A stretch of DNA of 64,000 nucleotides from Makana argininalis_C (GTDB lineage: Bacteria > Pseudomonadota > Gammaproteobacteria > Enterobacterales > Enterobacteriaceae): assembly GCA_044442865.1 (NCBI GenBank), contig JBISJU010000001.1, forward strand, positions 1-64,000. The letters are read 5' to 3'. The position numbers were made by a program, and so were the translations under genes. Every line of letters begins with the position of its first letter. Position 1 is the stretch's first letter. Shown here piece after piece: positions 35,465-45,077 of the stretch. The notes beneath the pieces are model-generated. The model saw nothing but the letters and a program-made list of their open reading frames with translations, did no database searches and had not been told where the DNA came from.

Positions 35465-35791
35465 TTAAATATTCTCCATAATAAATTTTATTAATTTAGA
35501 TTTAGACATTAAACCAACTTTAGTTGATTTTAATTTTCCCTTATTAAAAATTAGTATAGTAGGAATACTACGTATATCATATTTATTAGGTATAGATAAA
35601 TTTTTTTCAATACTAAATTTAGAAAAAGTAATTTTATCTTTAAGTTCCTCTGCAACTTCTTTTATTATTGGCTCCATTATTTTACATGGTCCACAAAATT
35701 CTGACCAAAAATCAACTAATATTTTTTTTTTAAAATTTATTACTTTTTTTTCAAAATTTTTATCTGTTAAATTTATTATTTTATTGCTCAT
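35465..35791 (-). CDS. trxA: Thioredoxin 1
   Basis: Cytosolic disulfide reductase, electron donor to ribonucleotide reductase and others. The 108 residues contain FWSEFCGPCKIMEP with the redox Cys33 and Cys36, and the cis-proline loop RSIPTILIF near 74-82. Its reductase trxB is at 62744. It lies upstream of rho on the same strand with 58 bases between, the same trxA-rho neighbourhood as in E. coli. Confidence 0.97.
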   Translation of the reverse strand: MSNKIINLTDKNFEKKVINFKKKILVDFWSEFCGPCKIMEPIIKEVAEELKDKITFSKFSIEKNLSIPNKYDIRSIPTILIFNKGKLKSTKVGLMSKSKLIKFIMENI

Positions 35792-35952
35792 ATTAATCCA
35801 TTATATACTAATTTAGTATATTTAATTTAAGTTAAAATATTAATTTATTAAAAATTAATTTTTAATTGTTAATTATATTAAATAATATATTTAATATTTT
35901 AAAATTAAATATCAATATAATTTATATATTAAATATTACATTTAATATATAT

Positions 35953-37359
35953 TTATTTTTTCCAATTTGTATGAAATAATCCGTTTTTATCAGTTCTGTG
36001 ATAATTATGAGATCCAAAATAATCTCTTTGAGCTTGAATTAAATTTGATGATAAAAATTCAGATCTATAACTATCATAATAAGATATAGAAGATGATAAA
36101 GCAGGAACTGGATAACCATTATTAATTGAATAAGAAACAATATATCTTAATGAAAAATTATACTTACTAGCAATATTAGTAAAATATGATGATAATAATA
36201 TATTATATATATTATGATTGTAATTATAAACATCCATGATTTTTTCTAATATTTTTGATCTTATTATACATCCTTTTCTAAATATCTTTGCTATTTCATA
36301 ATAATTTAAATTCCAATTATATTTATATGAACCTTTTTTTAAATTAGAAAATCCTTGAGCATAAGAAATAATTTTAGATAAATATAAAGATTTACGAATT
36401 TTTTCTATAAATTTATCATTATTATTATTATATTTTTTATTAAATGGTCCATTTAAAATTTTTGAAGCAATAATACGCTGATTTTTCATAGATGAAATGT
36501 AACGAAAAAATAAAGACTCAGAAGCAACATTAAAAGGATCTTCTATTTCAATAGAGTTATTGATTGCCCATTTCCCTGTTTTTTTATTCATAGCTTCATC
36601 AACAATAAGATCTAATATAAATTTTCCTGTATGATCTCTTTTTATAATAATTTTTTTAGTAATATTTATTAAATAACTTTTAAGCTCTCCTTTATCCCAT
36701 TTATTAAAAATCTTGTATAATTCTTCATTATTTAAGCCAAGCGAATGTTTCATAACATGAAATGTTTCAGAAATTAATTGCATATATGAATATTCAATTC
36801 CATTATGAATCATTTTTACATAATGTCCAGATCCTCCTTTTCCAACATATGTAACACAAGGATATCCTTTCACATTAGCAGCAATTTTTTTAAAAATTGG
36901 TTCTACAATTTTATATGAATTTTTATCTCCTCCAGCCATGATAGATAAACCATTTAAAGCTCCTTCTTCACCTCCAGAAATTCCAGCATCTATAAATTTA
37001 AAACCTTCTTTATATAATTCTTTATTTCTTCTTAAAGTATCTTTATATAAAGAATTTCCACAATCTATTATTATATCATTTTTATTTATAATTTTTTTTA
37101 ATAAATTTATAATTAGATCTATAGGTTTTCCAGGTTTTATAATTAAAAATATAATACGAGGTAATTTAATGGAATTAACAAAATCATATATATTATAATA
37201 AGGATATATTTTTTTAGATCTATGTTGATATATTAAATTATCAGTTTTTTCTTTAGATCTATTAAAAATAGAAACTTTATATCCTTTATTTTCAATATTA
37301 AGAGCTAAATTTTTACCCATTGTTGAGATACCTATAATACCTATATTATTTTTATTCAT
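35953..37359 (-). CDS. gnd: 6-phosphogluconate dehydrogenase (decarboxylating)
   Basis: Pentose phosphate step: 6-phosphogluconate plus NADP to ribulose 5-phosphate, CO2 and NADPH. The 468 residues match E. coli. The Rossmann motif GIIGISTMGKNLALNIENKG spans 8-27 and the NADP-selecting FNRSKEKT follows. The substrate site includes DAGISGGEEGALNG near 126-139 and the catalytic KMIHNGIEY region near 183-191. The C-terminal tail QRDYFGSHNYHRTD is intact. Confidence 0.98.
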   Translation of the reverse strand: MNKNNIGIIGISTMGKNLALNIENKGYKVSIFNRSKEKTDNLIYQHRSKKIYPYYNIYDFVNSIKLPRIIFLIIKPGKPIDLIINLLKKIINKNDIIIDCGNSLYKDTLRRNKELYKEGFKFIDAGISGGEEGALNGLSIMAGGDKNSYKIVEPIFKKIAANVKGYPCVTYVGKGGSGHYVKMIHNGIEYSYMQLISETFHVMKHSLGLNNEELYKIFNKWDKGELKSYLINITKKIIIKRDHTGKFILDLIVDEAMNKKTGKWAINNSIEIEDPFNVASESLFFRYISSMKNQRIIASKILNGPFNKKYNNNNDKFIEKIRKSLYLSKIISYAQGFSNLKKGSYKYNWNLNYYEIAKIFRKGCIIRSKILEKIMDVYNYNHNIYNILLSSYFTNIASKYNFSLRYIVSYSINNGYPVPALSSSISYYDSYRSEFLSSNLIQAQRDYFGSHNYHRTDKNGLFHTNWKK

Positions 37360-37456
37360 TTTAATTCCTATTAAATAAATATTTATATTATATTATTTAT
37401 ATAATTTTAATTTTAAAAAAAATAGTTTAAAATATAAATAATGTATATTTTTAATA

Positions 37457-37492
37457 TTAATATTATTAAATAAAATTATTTAATAATATTAA
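37457..37492. repeat. 16-bp perfect inverted repeat, gnd/yggT spacer
   Basis: Arms 37457-37472 and 37477-37492 are exact complements around a 4-base loop, all A-T. It lies in the divergent spacer between gnd and yggT, about 50 bases before the yggT ATG. Same class of element as the other spacer hairpins listed here; the role is unknown. Confidence 0.55.
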
Positions 37493-37543
37493 AAAATAAT
37501 TTATATATATTTAATTTAATAAAATTTAAGGATAATTATTATT

Positions 37544-38092
37544 ATGATAATAATTAATTTTTTAGTAAAATCTATTATAGATTTTTATATAATACTAATT
37601 ATTATTAGAATTTGGATTCAATGGACAAAATGTGATTTTTACAATTCATTTTATCAATTAACTGATAAAATTACATACCCATTAATTAAAATAATTAAAT
37701 ATTTAATACCTAATTATGTAAATACATGCCTTTTTATAATATCTATTTTTTTAGCAATAATTAAATTTCCAATTATTATTTTTTTTGAAACAAAATTATT
37801 AAAATTAAAAATAATTTATTTATTTATAGGAATGATAACTTTAATAAAGACAATTGGTAATTTAGTATTTTGGATTTTAGTATTACGTTTATTATTAATA
37901 AAATTTAAAAAAGATAAAAGTATTATAAATGAAGTTATTTATATGTTAAGTGAATCATTAATATTTTTAATTAAAAAAATACTTCCATATTCATATACTA
38001 TAAATTTTTTATTTTATTTGTTAATATCCTTTCTTTTTTCACTTAATTATTTAGGTATTTATTTACTTCCAGGTATTTGGTATAGAATTTAA
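37544..38092 (+). CDS. yggT: YggT family membrane protein
   Basis: Integral inner-membrane protein of uncertain function; in E. coli it has been linked to osmotic or potassium tolerance. The 182 residues comprise two copies of the YGGT repeat: IRIWIQWTKCDFYNSFYQLTDKITYPLIK near 21-49, and a second, weaker half from about residue 105 (VLRLLLIKFKKD...LIFLIKKILPYSY). There are about four to six hydrophobic segments. AAGG lies upstream. The next gene, hemW, is also near yggT in E. coli, so the position supports the call. Confidence 0.85.
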   Translation: MIIINFLVKSIIDFYIILIIIRIWIQWTKCDFYNSFYQLTDKITYPLIKIIKYLIPNYVNTCLFIISIFLAIIKFPIIIFFETKLLKLKIIYLFIGMITLIKTIGNLVFWILVLRLLLIKFKKDKSIINEVIYMLSESLIFLIKKILPYSYTINFLFYLLISFLFSLNYLGIYLLPGIWYRI

Positions 38093-38169
38093 TTTATATA
38101 TAACATATTTTACGTATAATTTAATTAATTAAATATTAAATATTAATAAATATAACATAATATAAAAAT

Positions 38170-39309
38170 ATGAATTTAAATAAATTACCTAAAATAAGTT
38201 TATATATACATATACCATGGTGTATTAAAAAATGTCATTATTGTGATTTTAATAGTTTTTTAATAAAAAAAAAAATACCATATAAACAGTATATTAAAAA
38301 TTTATTAGAAGATTTAGATAATGATATTAAATATATTTCAGGAAGAAATATTCATACAATATTTATTGGTGGGGGTACTCCAAGTTTATTTCCTTTAAAA
38401 TCAATTAAAATTCTTATTAAAGAAATTAAAAAAAGATTTTTAATATCCGATAAAACTGAAATAACATTAGAAACTAATCCTGAAAGTTCATCAAATAATT
38501 TGTTTTATGAATATAAAAAAATAGGTATAAATAGAATTTCAATTGGTATTCAAACTTTAGATAAAAATAAACTTTTTAATTTAGGTAGAATTAATAATCA
38601 TTATAATATAAATTTAATATGTAAACTAATTTATTCAAAATATATTAAAAATTTTAATTTTGATTTAATGTATGGATTACCAAATCAGTCTATTAGTGAA
38701 TCAATTAAAGATTTAAATAACATTATTTATTCTAAACCTGATCATATATCTTGGTATCAATTAACTATCGAACCGAATACATATTTTTATTATGTTCCAC
38801 CAATTTTACCAAATGAAAATAATATTTGGAAAATGTATAAATTAGGTAATAATATTTTAAAAAAATCAGGTTATCTTCAATATGAAATTTCAAGTTATGC
38901 AAAAGAAAAAAAATTTAGATGTAAACATAATATTAATTATTGGAAATTTGGAGATTATATTGGAATAGGTTGTGGATCTCATGGTAAAATTACATTAAAA
39001 GATGGAACAGTAATAAGAATCATGAAATCACGTAATATTATTAATTATATGAATAAAAATTATATATATAAAATATATAATGTGGATTATAATAATTTAA
39101 TTATAGAATATTTTATGAATAGGTTTAGACTATCAGAATCTATTCCCCGTTCTGAATTTTATTATTATACAGGAATAAAAGAGATAAATATAAGAAAATC
39201 AATAAATAAGGCAATAAAAAAAAAATATATCAAGGAAAATGATCTTTATTGGACTATAACAGATTTTGGTAAATTATTTCTTAATTTTCTTATTGAATTA
39301 TTTATTTAA
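38170..39309 (+). CDS. hemW: Radical SAM haem chaperone HemW
   Basis: Radical SAM family protein that binds haem and is thought to deliver it; formerly called coproporphyrinogen oxidase-like YggW. The 379 residues match E. coli. The 4Fe-4S motif is C18-x3-C22-x2-C25, followed by D rather than the CxC of true HemN. FIGGGTPSLF lies near 66-75 and the HemW-type region HNINYWKFGDYIGIG near 256-270. Downstream is yggX. Confidence 0.92.
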   Translation: MNLNKLPKISLYIHIPWCIKKCHYCDFNSFLIKKKIPYKQYIKNLLEDLDNDIKYISGRNIHTIFIGGGTPSLFPLKSIKILIKEIKKRFLISDKTEITLETNPESSSNNLFYEYKKIGINRISIGIQTLDKNKLFNLGRINNHYNINLICKLIYSKYIKNFNFDLMYGLPNQSISESIKDLNNIIYSKPDHISWYQLTIEPNTYFYYVPPILPNENNIWKMYKLGNNILKKSGYLQYEISSYAKEKKFRCKHNINYWKFGDYIGIGCGSHGKITLKDGTVIRIMKSRNIINYMNKNYIYKIYNVDYNNLIIEYFMNRFRLSESIPRSEFYYYTGIKEINIRKSINKAIKKKYIKENDLYWTITDFGKLFLNFLIELFI

Positions 39310-39414
39310 AAAATAAATTTTTTAAATAAATAATTTGATATATTAAATATTTTAAATTTATTTATCAAATATTACATCATATTAATAATAATTAACAAAT
39401 TTATTAATACAACT

Positions 39415-39660
39415 ATGAAAAAAATTTTTTGTAAATTTCTTAATATTTTATCTGAACAGCAAAATTATCAATTATATCCAGGTAATTTAGGTAAAAAAAT
39501 TTTTGATAATATATCTAAAAAAGCATGGGAAACATGGCAAAAAAAACAAACAATTTTAATAAATGAAAATAAATTGAGTACTAAAAATATATATCATTTA
39601 AAATTTTTAGAAAAAAAAATGATAAAATTTTTATTTAATAAAAATAAAATTACAAAATAA
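39415..39660 (+). CDS. yggX: Fe(2+)-trafficking protein YggX
   Basis: Small cytosolic protein thought to protect Fe-S clusters from oxidative damage. The 81 residues start KKIFCKFLN, with the single conserved cysteine (Cys6), then YPGNLGKKIFDNISKKAWETW near 22-42, QTILINENKL and FLEKKMIKFLF. The E. coli C-terminal ten or so residues are absent. It sits next to hemW and opposite recD. Confidence 0.95.
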   Translation: MKKIFCKFLNILSEQQNYQLYPGNLGKKIFDNISKKAWETWQKKQTILINENKLSTKNIYHLKFLEKKMIKFLFNKNKITK

Positions 39661-39705
39661 AATATAATTTTAAAAAAATAAATTTATTTTAAATATTTTT
39701 AAATT

Positions 39706-41511
39706 TTATTTTAATTTTGATTTTATATAATAATTTAAAACATTATTTGTGGAATACAAAGAAAAATTATTTTTTGAACTATTTATTGCAGTATAAATTA
39801 TTTCTCTTGTGTAAAGATTTGAAATATTATCAGGTAATACTAATGAAGTTTTATTAAAAATAAAACTAGTTGATGTTTTTGCTAGAACAGCAAATGCAGT
39901 TTCATATTTAGGTAAAAAAAATATTTTATCTTTTTTGATTATTTTATTATTTTTCAAAAAAAAAATATTAATATTTTTTTTACTATCAAACATAATTATA
40001 CCAATATCATTTTTATATATTTCTAAATAATTTGAATTTTCAGTAAAAATAATTGGTTTTCCATTATATTCTTTTTTTGAATTTTTTATTTTTACCAACT
40101 TTGTTTTAATAATTAAAAGTTCTATAAAATTATTAATAAAGTTAGAACCAAAAGTACCTTTTTTAATAGCACATAATAATCTAAAATTATAAAATGATTT
40201 AAAAATAGATTTTATTGATTTTTTTTTTTTAATTTTATTTAAATAAAATTTATAATTTTCAATACAATCAAATATCATATTATTATAGTCTTTTTTACTT
40301 TTAATAAAATTAACTGAGATATTTTTAAATTTTTTAGATTTAAGTAAATTTAAAAAGTATTTATACTTTCCATAATTAACTGCATATGATAAATTATTAA
40401 TATTAGAATATTTTTTAAATATATAATTTTTACGTAATAAATATAATTTTTTTGAAAATAACTTAAATTTTTTTTTTGTATTTTTATTTATATTAAAGTT
40501 TGATAAATTTAAGATAGAAGAATTAAAAATTAATTTATTTAAATTATTAGCGATTTTACATATATCATAAAAAATTGATCCTTTTTCAACAGATGAGATA
40601 TGGTTACTATCACCAAATAATATTATTCTTGTCTTTGGGGATAAAATAGAAATTAAATTATACATTGTTGATAAATTTATCATTGATGCTTCATCTATAA
40701 ATATTATATCTGCATGTAAAAAATTTAAAATTCTATCTTTTAAATAAAATTTAAAATTATTTTTATTAATTAAATAATTAATATTTACAGCTATTTTAGG
40801 TATCTGTTTTTTTTTTTCACAACTTAGATTCGTATATTTTTTATAAAATTTTATTTTTTTATTTAAATTATTTAAAGATTGAAAATTATTAGATGATATT
40901 ATTATTTTAATGGGTTTTTCATTTAATTTAATAAAACAAATTAATATTTTTAATAAAATACATGTTTTTCCAGTTCTTGATTTTCCTGATATAATAGAAG
41001 AATGATTAGTTATTGAAATAAAAGCAGCAATTTTTTGCCAATTAATAAAATAATTTTCTGAAATAAAAAACATATTTAATATTTTTAATATATTATTGTA
41101 TTTTTTAACTTTTTTAATAATATTTTTTTTAAAAAAATTTAACACATAAATTTCTTTTCTCCACATTCTATTTATATATAATTTTTTATTATATAAAATT
41201 ATGGGAGTGTTATTAGATCCATTACTTACAGATTTATGTAATAATAAATATTTTTCAAGTTTTTTAGTAGATGAAAAACAAATTTTTTTAATAGAATTTA
41301 TTAAAATATGATTAATATTACCATAAAATATTTTATTAGAAAAAAATATTTTTAAAGGAATATAAGTATGTCCATTTCTTGTATAATAACTCAGACAAGC
41401 ACTTACAAACATTAAAGATGTGTAAGGTTTTTGTGATATAGTTTTAGCAAAATTAATATCTAAAGATTTTAATAAATTTAATTTTAAAATTTCTTTAATT
41501 ATATTTTTCAT
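39706..41511 (-). CDS. recD: Exodeoxyribonuclease V alpha subunit RecD
   Basis: 5'-3' helicase subunit of RecBCD. The 601 residues are close to the E. coli 608, but the protein is highly diverged and Lys/Asn-rich. Walker A is SGKSRTGKTCILLK near 175-188; GxxxxGKT is satisfied but the usual GGPGTGKT has become GKSRTGKT. Walker B IIFIDEASMINLSTM and ILFGDSNHISSVEKG follow, and a C-terminal AVLAKTSTSFIF segment corresponds to the family's A-hKSQGSEF motif, now weakly conserved. It is third in recC-recB-recD. Identity is good; full activity is less certain. Confidence 0.93.
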   Translation of the reverse strand: MKNIIKEILKLNLLKSLDINFAKTISQKPYTSLMFVSACLSYYTRNGHTYIPLKIFFSNKIFYGNINHILINSIKKICFSSTKKLEKYLLLHKSVSNGSNNTPIILYNKKLYINRMWRKEIYVLNFFKKNIIKKVKKYNNILKILNMFFISENYFINWQKIAAFISITNHSSIISGKSRTGKTCILLKILICFIKLNEKPIKIIISSNNFQSLNNLNKKIKFYKKYTNLSCEKKKQIPKIAVNINYLINKNNFKFYLKDRILNFLHADIIFIDEASMINLSTMYNLISILSPKTRIILFGDSNHISSVEKGSIFYDICKIANNLNKLIFNSSILNLSNFNINKNTKKKFKLFSKKLYLLRKNYIFKKYSNINNLSYAVNYGKYKYFLNLLKSKKFKNISVNFIKSKKDYNNMIFDCIENYKFYLNKIKKKKSIKSIFKSFYNFRLLCAIKKGTFGSNFINNFIELLIIKTKLVKIKNSKKEYNGKPIIFTENSNYLEIYKNDIGIIMFDSKKNINIFFLKNNKIIKKDKIFFLPKYETAFAVLAKTSTSFIFNKTSLVLPDNISNLYTREIIYTAINSSKNNFSLYSTNNVLNYYIKSKLK

Positions 41512-41547
41512 AATTTTATTATTAAAATAATTTAATTTATAAAATTT

Positions 41548-44500
41548 TTAAATTAATAACTTATCTATATAATTTATTAATTTAAAATTAGGTTTACAAT
41601 AAAAAATACCATTATTTTTATTTACATTATTTATACCTCTTAAAAACAAATAATATACACCACCAAAATCTTTTTTATAATTATATTTATAAAGTTTTTG
41701 TTTTAAAAAACGATGAAGTGCTAATGTATAAATTTGATATTGTAAATCATATCTATTGTTAATAATAGATTTTTCTATATTATCTATATTATAAAATTTT
41801 TCATTTTCTCCAAGCCAATTAGATTTATAATCTAAAATATAATATTTTTTATTCCATCTAAAAACTAAATCTATAAACCCTTTCATCATACCTTTTGTTT
41901 TTGGAAAATTTATATTTATACATTTATAAGTAATAAGATCATATTTTTTACAAATATTTTGTAAATTATTTGTAAAAAAAAAATCCTTAATAGGAATATA
42001 AAAAGAAAATTCATTACATTTATCTTTGGATTTTATTTTTTTAAGTGAAAGATCATTATTATCCAAATTATAATCAATAATATTTTCAATCCATTTAATT
42101 ATTACATTTTTCCACATTATATCAATATTTTTATTATTCATTATTTTATTTAAAAAATGTAAACTTATTTTTTTTTTAAAATTTATATTTTTAAGCAAAA
42201 TATGTAAAAAATTACCTGTTATTTTTCCAGTAGGAAAATTATGTTGGTTTAAAGTTGCAATTTTAATTTTTTTTTTTTTAGAATTTTTAAATATATCTAT
42301 TTTGGGTAAAGTTATATTTTTAATATATTTTAAATTTCTATTTAATGATGAATAACTAATAATTGTATCATTAACTATATTAATATTATTAATATTTTTT
42401 TTTTTTTTAAATTTTAATAATGTATTTACATTATGATTTTTTTTTTTTTTATTAAAATATTTTTTTTTACTTATTATAATATCTCCTTTTGATTTTTTAA
42501 CTAAAAATTTTATTTTATTTTCTAAAAAATTAATATCTCCAGCAACACCATTTTGAATTAAATAACCAATAGCACTTTTATGAACACTATTATTATTTGT
42601 TTTTCGATTTTTTCCTTTATGTAAAGATGATATTCCTATACTGCAATGATATATTGATCTTGTTAAAGATACATAAAGAATTCTTAAGTCTTCTGCAAGT
42701 CTCTCAATATCTATTTTATTAATTGAAATTTTTGAATTTAAAGAATTTAAATAAAATATATTTTTTTTAATTCTATAATCGGCAATAAATGGTAAAAAAA
42801 CTATTGGAAATTCCAAACCTTTTGATTTATGTACAGTTATTATATTAACAAAATTGTTATTATTTTTTAAAATTGATGTTGTATTTTTCAAATATTTATT
42901 AGATGAGTATATTTTTTCTTCCAATAATCTAATTATTGATAATCTATTCTCAAAATGTATAGATTCTTCTTGTAATAATTCACCTAAATGCATTAAATTT
43001 GAAAATTTTTTTTCACCTTCTTTTAGAAATAAAAGTTTTTTTTTAATTTTATAATCTTTAATTAACTCTTTTATCATAGGATGTATACCATATTTTTTCC
43101 ATATTATTTTATATTTAATAAATTTATTTAAATGATAATATAATATTTTTTTATTTTTATTTAACATTTTAATTTCATTAAAATCAAAACCAATAATATC
43201 TGTTATCAGAGCTTTCTTAATATATAAATTATTAGTATACAAAACTGCTTTTAATATCCACATTAAATCAACTGATTCTTTAGATTTAAATATATTTTCA
43301 CTTTTAGATATAAATATTGACGGTATATTAAATTTTGTTAATGCATTACTAATTAAATTAGCTTCATTTCCATTTCTTATTATTATTGTTATATCAGAGG
43401 CAGTAATATATTTTTTACCAAAATTTCCTTCTATCCATGTTTTTTTTTTATTTGAAGAATTTATCCAAGAAAAAATAGTATTTGCACATTTATTAGACAT
43501 ATATTTTTTATATTCATGTGAATTTACTATAATATCCGGTTGTATCCAAATATTCATAGCAGGATAAATTTTGTTATTTACTATTAGTTTTAATTTTTTA
43601 TTTTCTTTGGAGTATTTTAATGGTACAAATGAAATTTCTTTAAAAATAAAAGGATTGGAAAATGAAGTAAATAAATTATTAACAGCATTAATCATTCCTT
43701 TAGAAGAACGCCAATTAACATCAAGAGTATAATGATTATTTATTTCATTTTTAGCTCTAATATATGTTAAAATATCAGCACCCCGAAAACCATAAATAGA
43801 TTGTTTAGGATCACCTATAATTAAAAAAAAACAATTTTTATAACCTATATATATTTTTTTAAAAATATTATATTGCTTTAAATCTGTATCTTGGAATTCA
43901 TCAATTATTGCTACTGGATATAATTTACGTATTTTATTTGATAATTTTGATCCAAATTTTCCTTGAATGATTTTTTCTAAAATAGTAATTAGATCATTAA
44001 AACTAATTTTTGATCTTCTATTTTTTTCTTTTATAATATATTTTTCAATTTTGAAAACAGAAAATAAAAAAATTTCTTTTTTTATTGATAAATTATCTAA
44101 ATAGTAATTTTCAATTATTTTAAATAAAACAAAATTTTTATTATTATTTTGAATATTATTTTTAAATAAATTTGATAATTTAAATTTTGATAATTCATTA
44201 GGAACTTTATCATCAATTGTAGGTTCATTAGCCCATTTATCAATTTTATTTAACCATTTAATTATATTTTTTTTACTATAAATTTTTTTATTTATGTTAG
44301 AATTATATATAAATTTTCTAAATAAAGAAAATTTAATCCAATTTTTTTTTAATAAATTAATATTTGATATTATATTTTTATATATTTGAATTATTGAATA
44401 ATTTTTTTTTGATAAATTATATTTTTTGTTTAAATTAATATTTAAATAGGGTGATATATTAATATAAAAATTTTTAGGATTTTTCCAGTATTTTTTTATT

Positions 44501-45036
44501 AATATAGCTATATTATAAGGTAAAACAGAAAAATTTTTATTCCAGAAATAATAAGTTGATGTATATTTTAAAATTGATTCATCTTCTATAATCTCTTTAT
44601 CAAATATAATACCAGATTGTACAATATTTTTATTTAAAATTTTTTTACAAAAACCATGAATAGTATAAATAGATAATTCATTTATTTTATTTTTAGCTAT
44701 AATTAATAATAATTTAGCTATTTTAATATTTTTTATTTTTTTAAATAATTTCATAATTATATAATTATTACTTTTTTTTTTAATACATTCATTATATAAT
44801 AAATTTATGTTCTCAATTATACGATTTTTAATTTCATTTTTTGCTAATTCAGTGAATGTTACAATTAATATTTTGTCTGCTTTTATAGGTTTAAAATGAT
44901 TTTTACTTATCATTCCTAAAATTAAACGTAAATATAATATAGATATAGTATATGTTTTTCCTGTTCCTGCTGATGCCTCTATTAATATATTTCCAAATAA
45001 AGGTAAATCAATTGAATTAAAAATTTTTTTAATCAT
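41548..45036 (-). CDS. recB: Exodeoxyribonuclease V beta subunit RecB
   Basis: 3'-5' helicase and the nuclease of RecBCD. The 1162 residues compare with 1180 in E. coli. Walker A EASAGTGKT lies at 20-28. Further UvrD-type motifs are VAIIDEFQDTD, LIIGDPKQSIYGFRG and ITVHKSKGLEFPIVFLPF. The nuclease domain at the C terminus keeps GFIDLVFRWN and YILDYKSNWLGE, so the metal-binding aspartates and the catalytic lysine are present. It begins 41 bases after recC, since the ptrA gene found there in E. coli is gone. Confidence 0.97.
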   Translation of the reverse strand: MIKKIFNSIDLPLFGNILIEASAGTGKTYTISILYLRLILGMISKNHFKPIKADKILIVTFTELAKNEIKNRIIENINLLYNECIKKKSNNYIIMKLFKKIKNIKIAKLLLIIAKNKINELSIYTIHGFCKKILNKNIVQSGIIFDKEIIEDESILKYTSTYYFWNKNFSVLPYNIAILIKKYWKNPKNFYINISPYLNINLNKKYNLSKKNYSIIQIYKNIISNINLLKKNWIKFSLFRKFIYNSNINKKIYSKKNIIKWLNKIDKWANEPTIDDKVPNELSKFKLSNLFKNNIQNNNKNFVLFKIIENYYLDNLSIKKEIFLFSVFKIEKYIIKEKNRRSKISFNDLITILEKIIQGKFGSKLSNKIRKLYPVAIIDEFQDTDLKQYNIFKKIYIGYKNCFFLIIGDPKQSIYGFRGADILTYIRAKNEINNHYTLDVNWRSSKGMINAVNNLFTSFSNPFIFKEISFVPLKYSKENKKLKLIVNNKIYPAMNIWIQPDIIVNSHEYKKYMSNKCANTIFSWINSSNKKKTWIEGNFGKKYITASDITIIIRNGNEANLISNALTKFNIPSIFISKSENIFKSKESVDLMWILKAVLYTNNLYIKKALITDIIGFDFNEIKMLNKNKKILYYHLNKFIKYKIIWKKYGIHPMIKELIKDYKIKKKLLFLKEGEKKFSNLMHLGELLQEESIHFENRLSIIRLLEEKIYSSNKYLKNTTSILKNNNNFVNIITVHKSKGLEFPIVFLPFIADYRIKKNIFYLNSLNSKISINKIDIERLAEDLRILYVSLTRSIYHCSIGISSLHKGKNRKTNNNSVHKSAIGYLIQNGVAGDINFLENKIKFLVKKSKGDIIISKKKYFNKKKKNHNVNTLLKFKKKKNINNINIVNDTIISYSSLNRNLKYIKNITLPKIDIFKNSKKKKIKIATLNQHNFPTGKITGNFLHILLKNINFKKKISLHFLNKIMNNKNIDIMWKNVIIKWIENIIDYNLDNNDLSLKKIKSKDKCNEFSFYIPIKDFFFTNNLQNICKKYDLITYKCININFPKTKGMMKGFIDLVFRWNKKYYILDYKSNWLGENEKFYNIDNIEKSIINNRYDLQYQIYTLALHRFLKQKLYKYNYKKDFGGVYYLFLRGINNVNKNNGIFYCKPNFKLINYIDKLLI

Positions 45037-45077
45037 ATAATTTATTTTTTTTCAAATATTTTATTTTAATAAAAATT

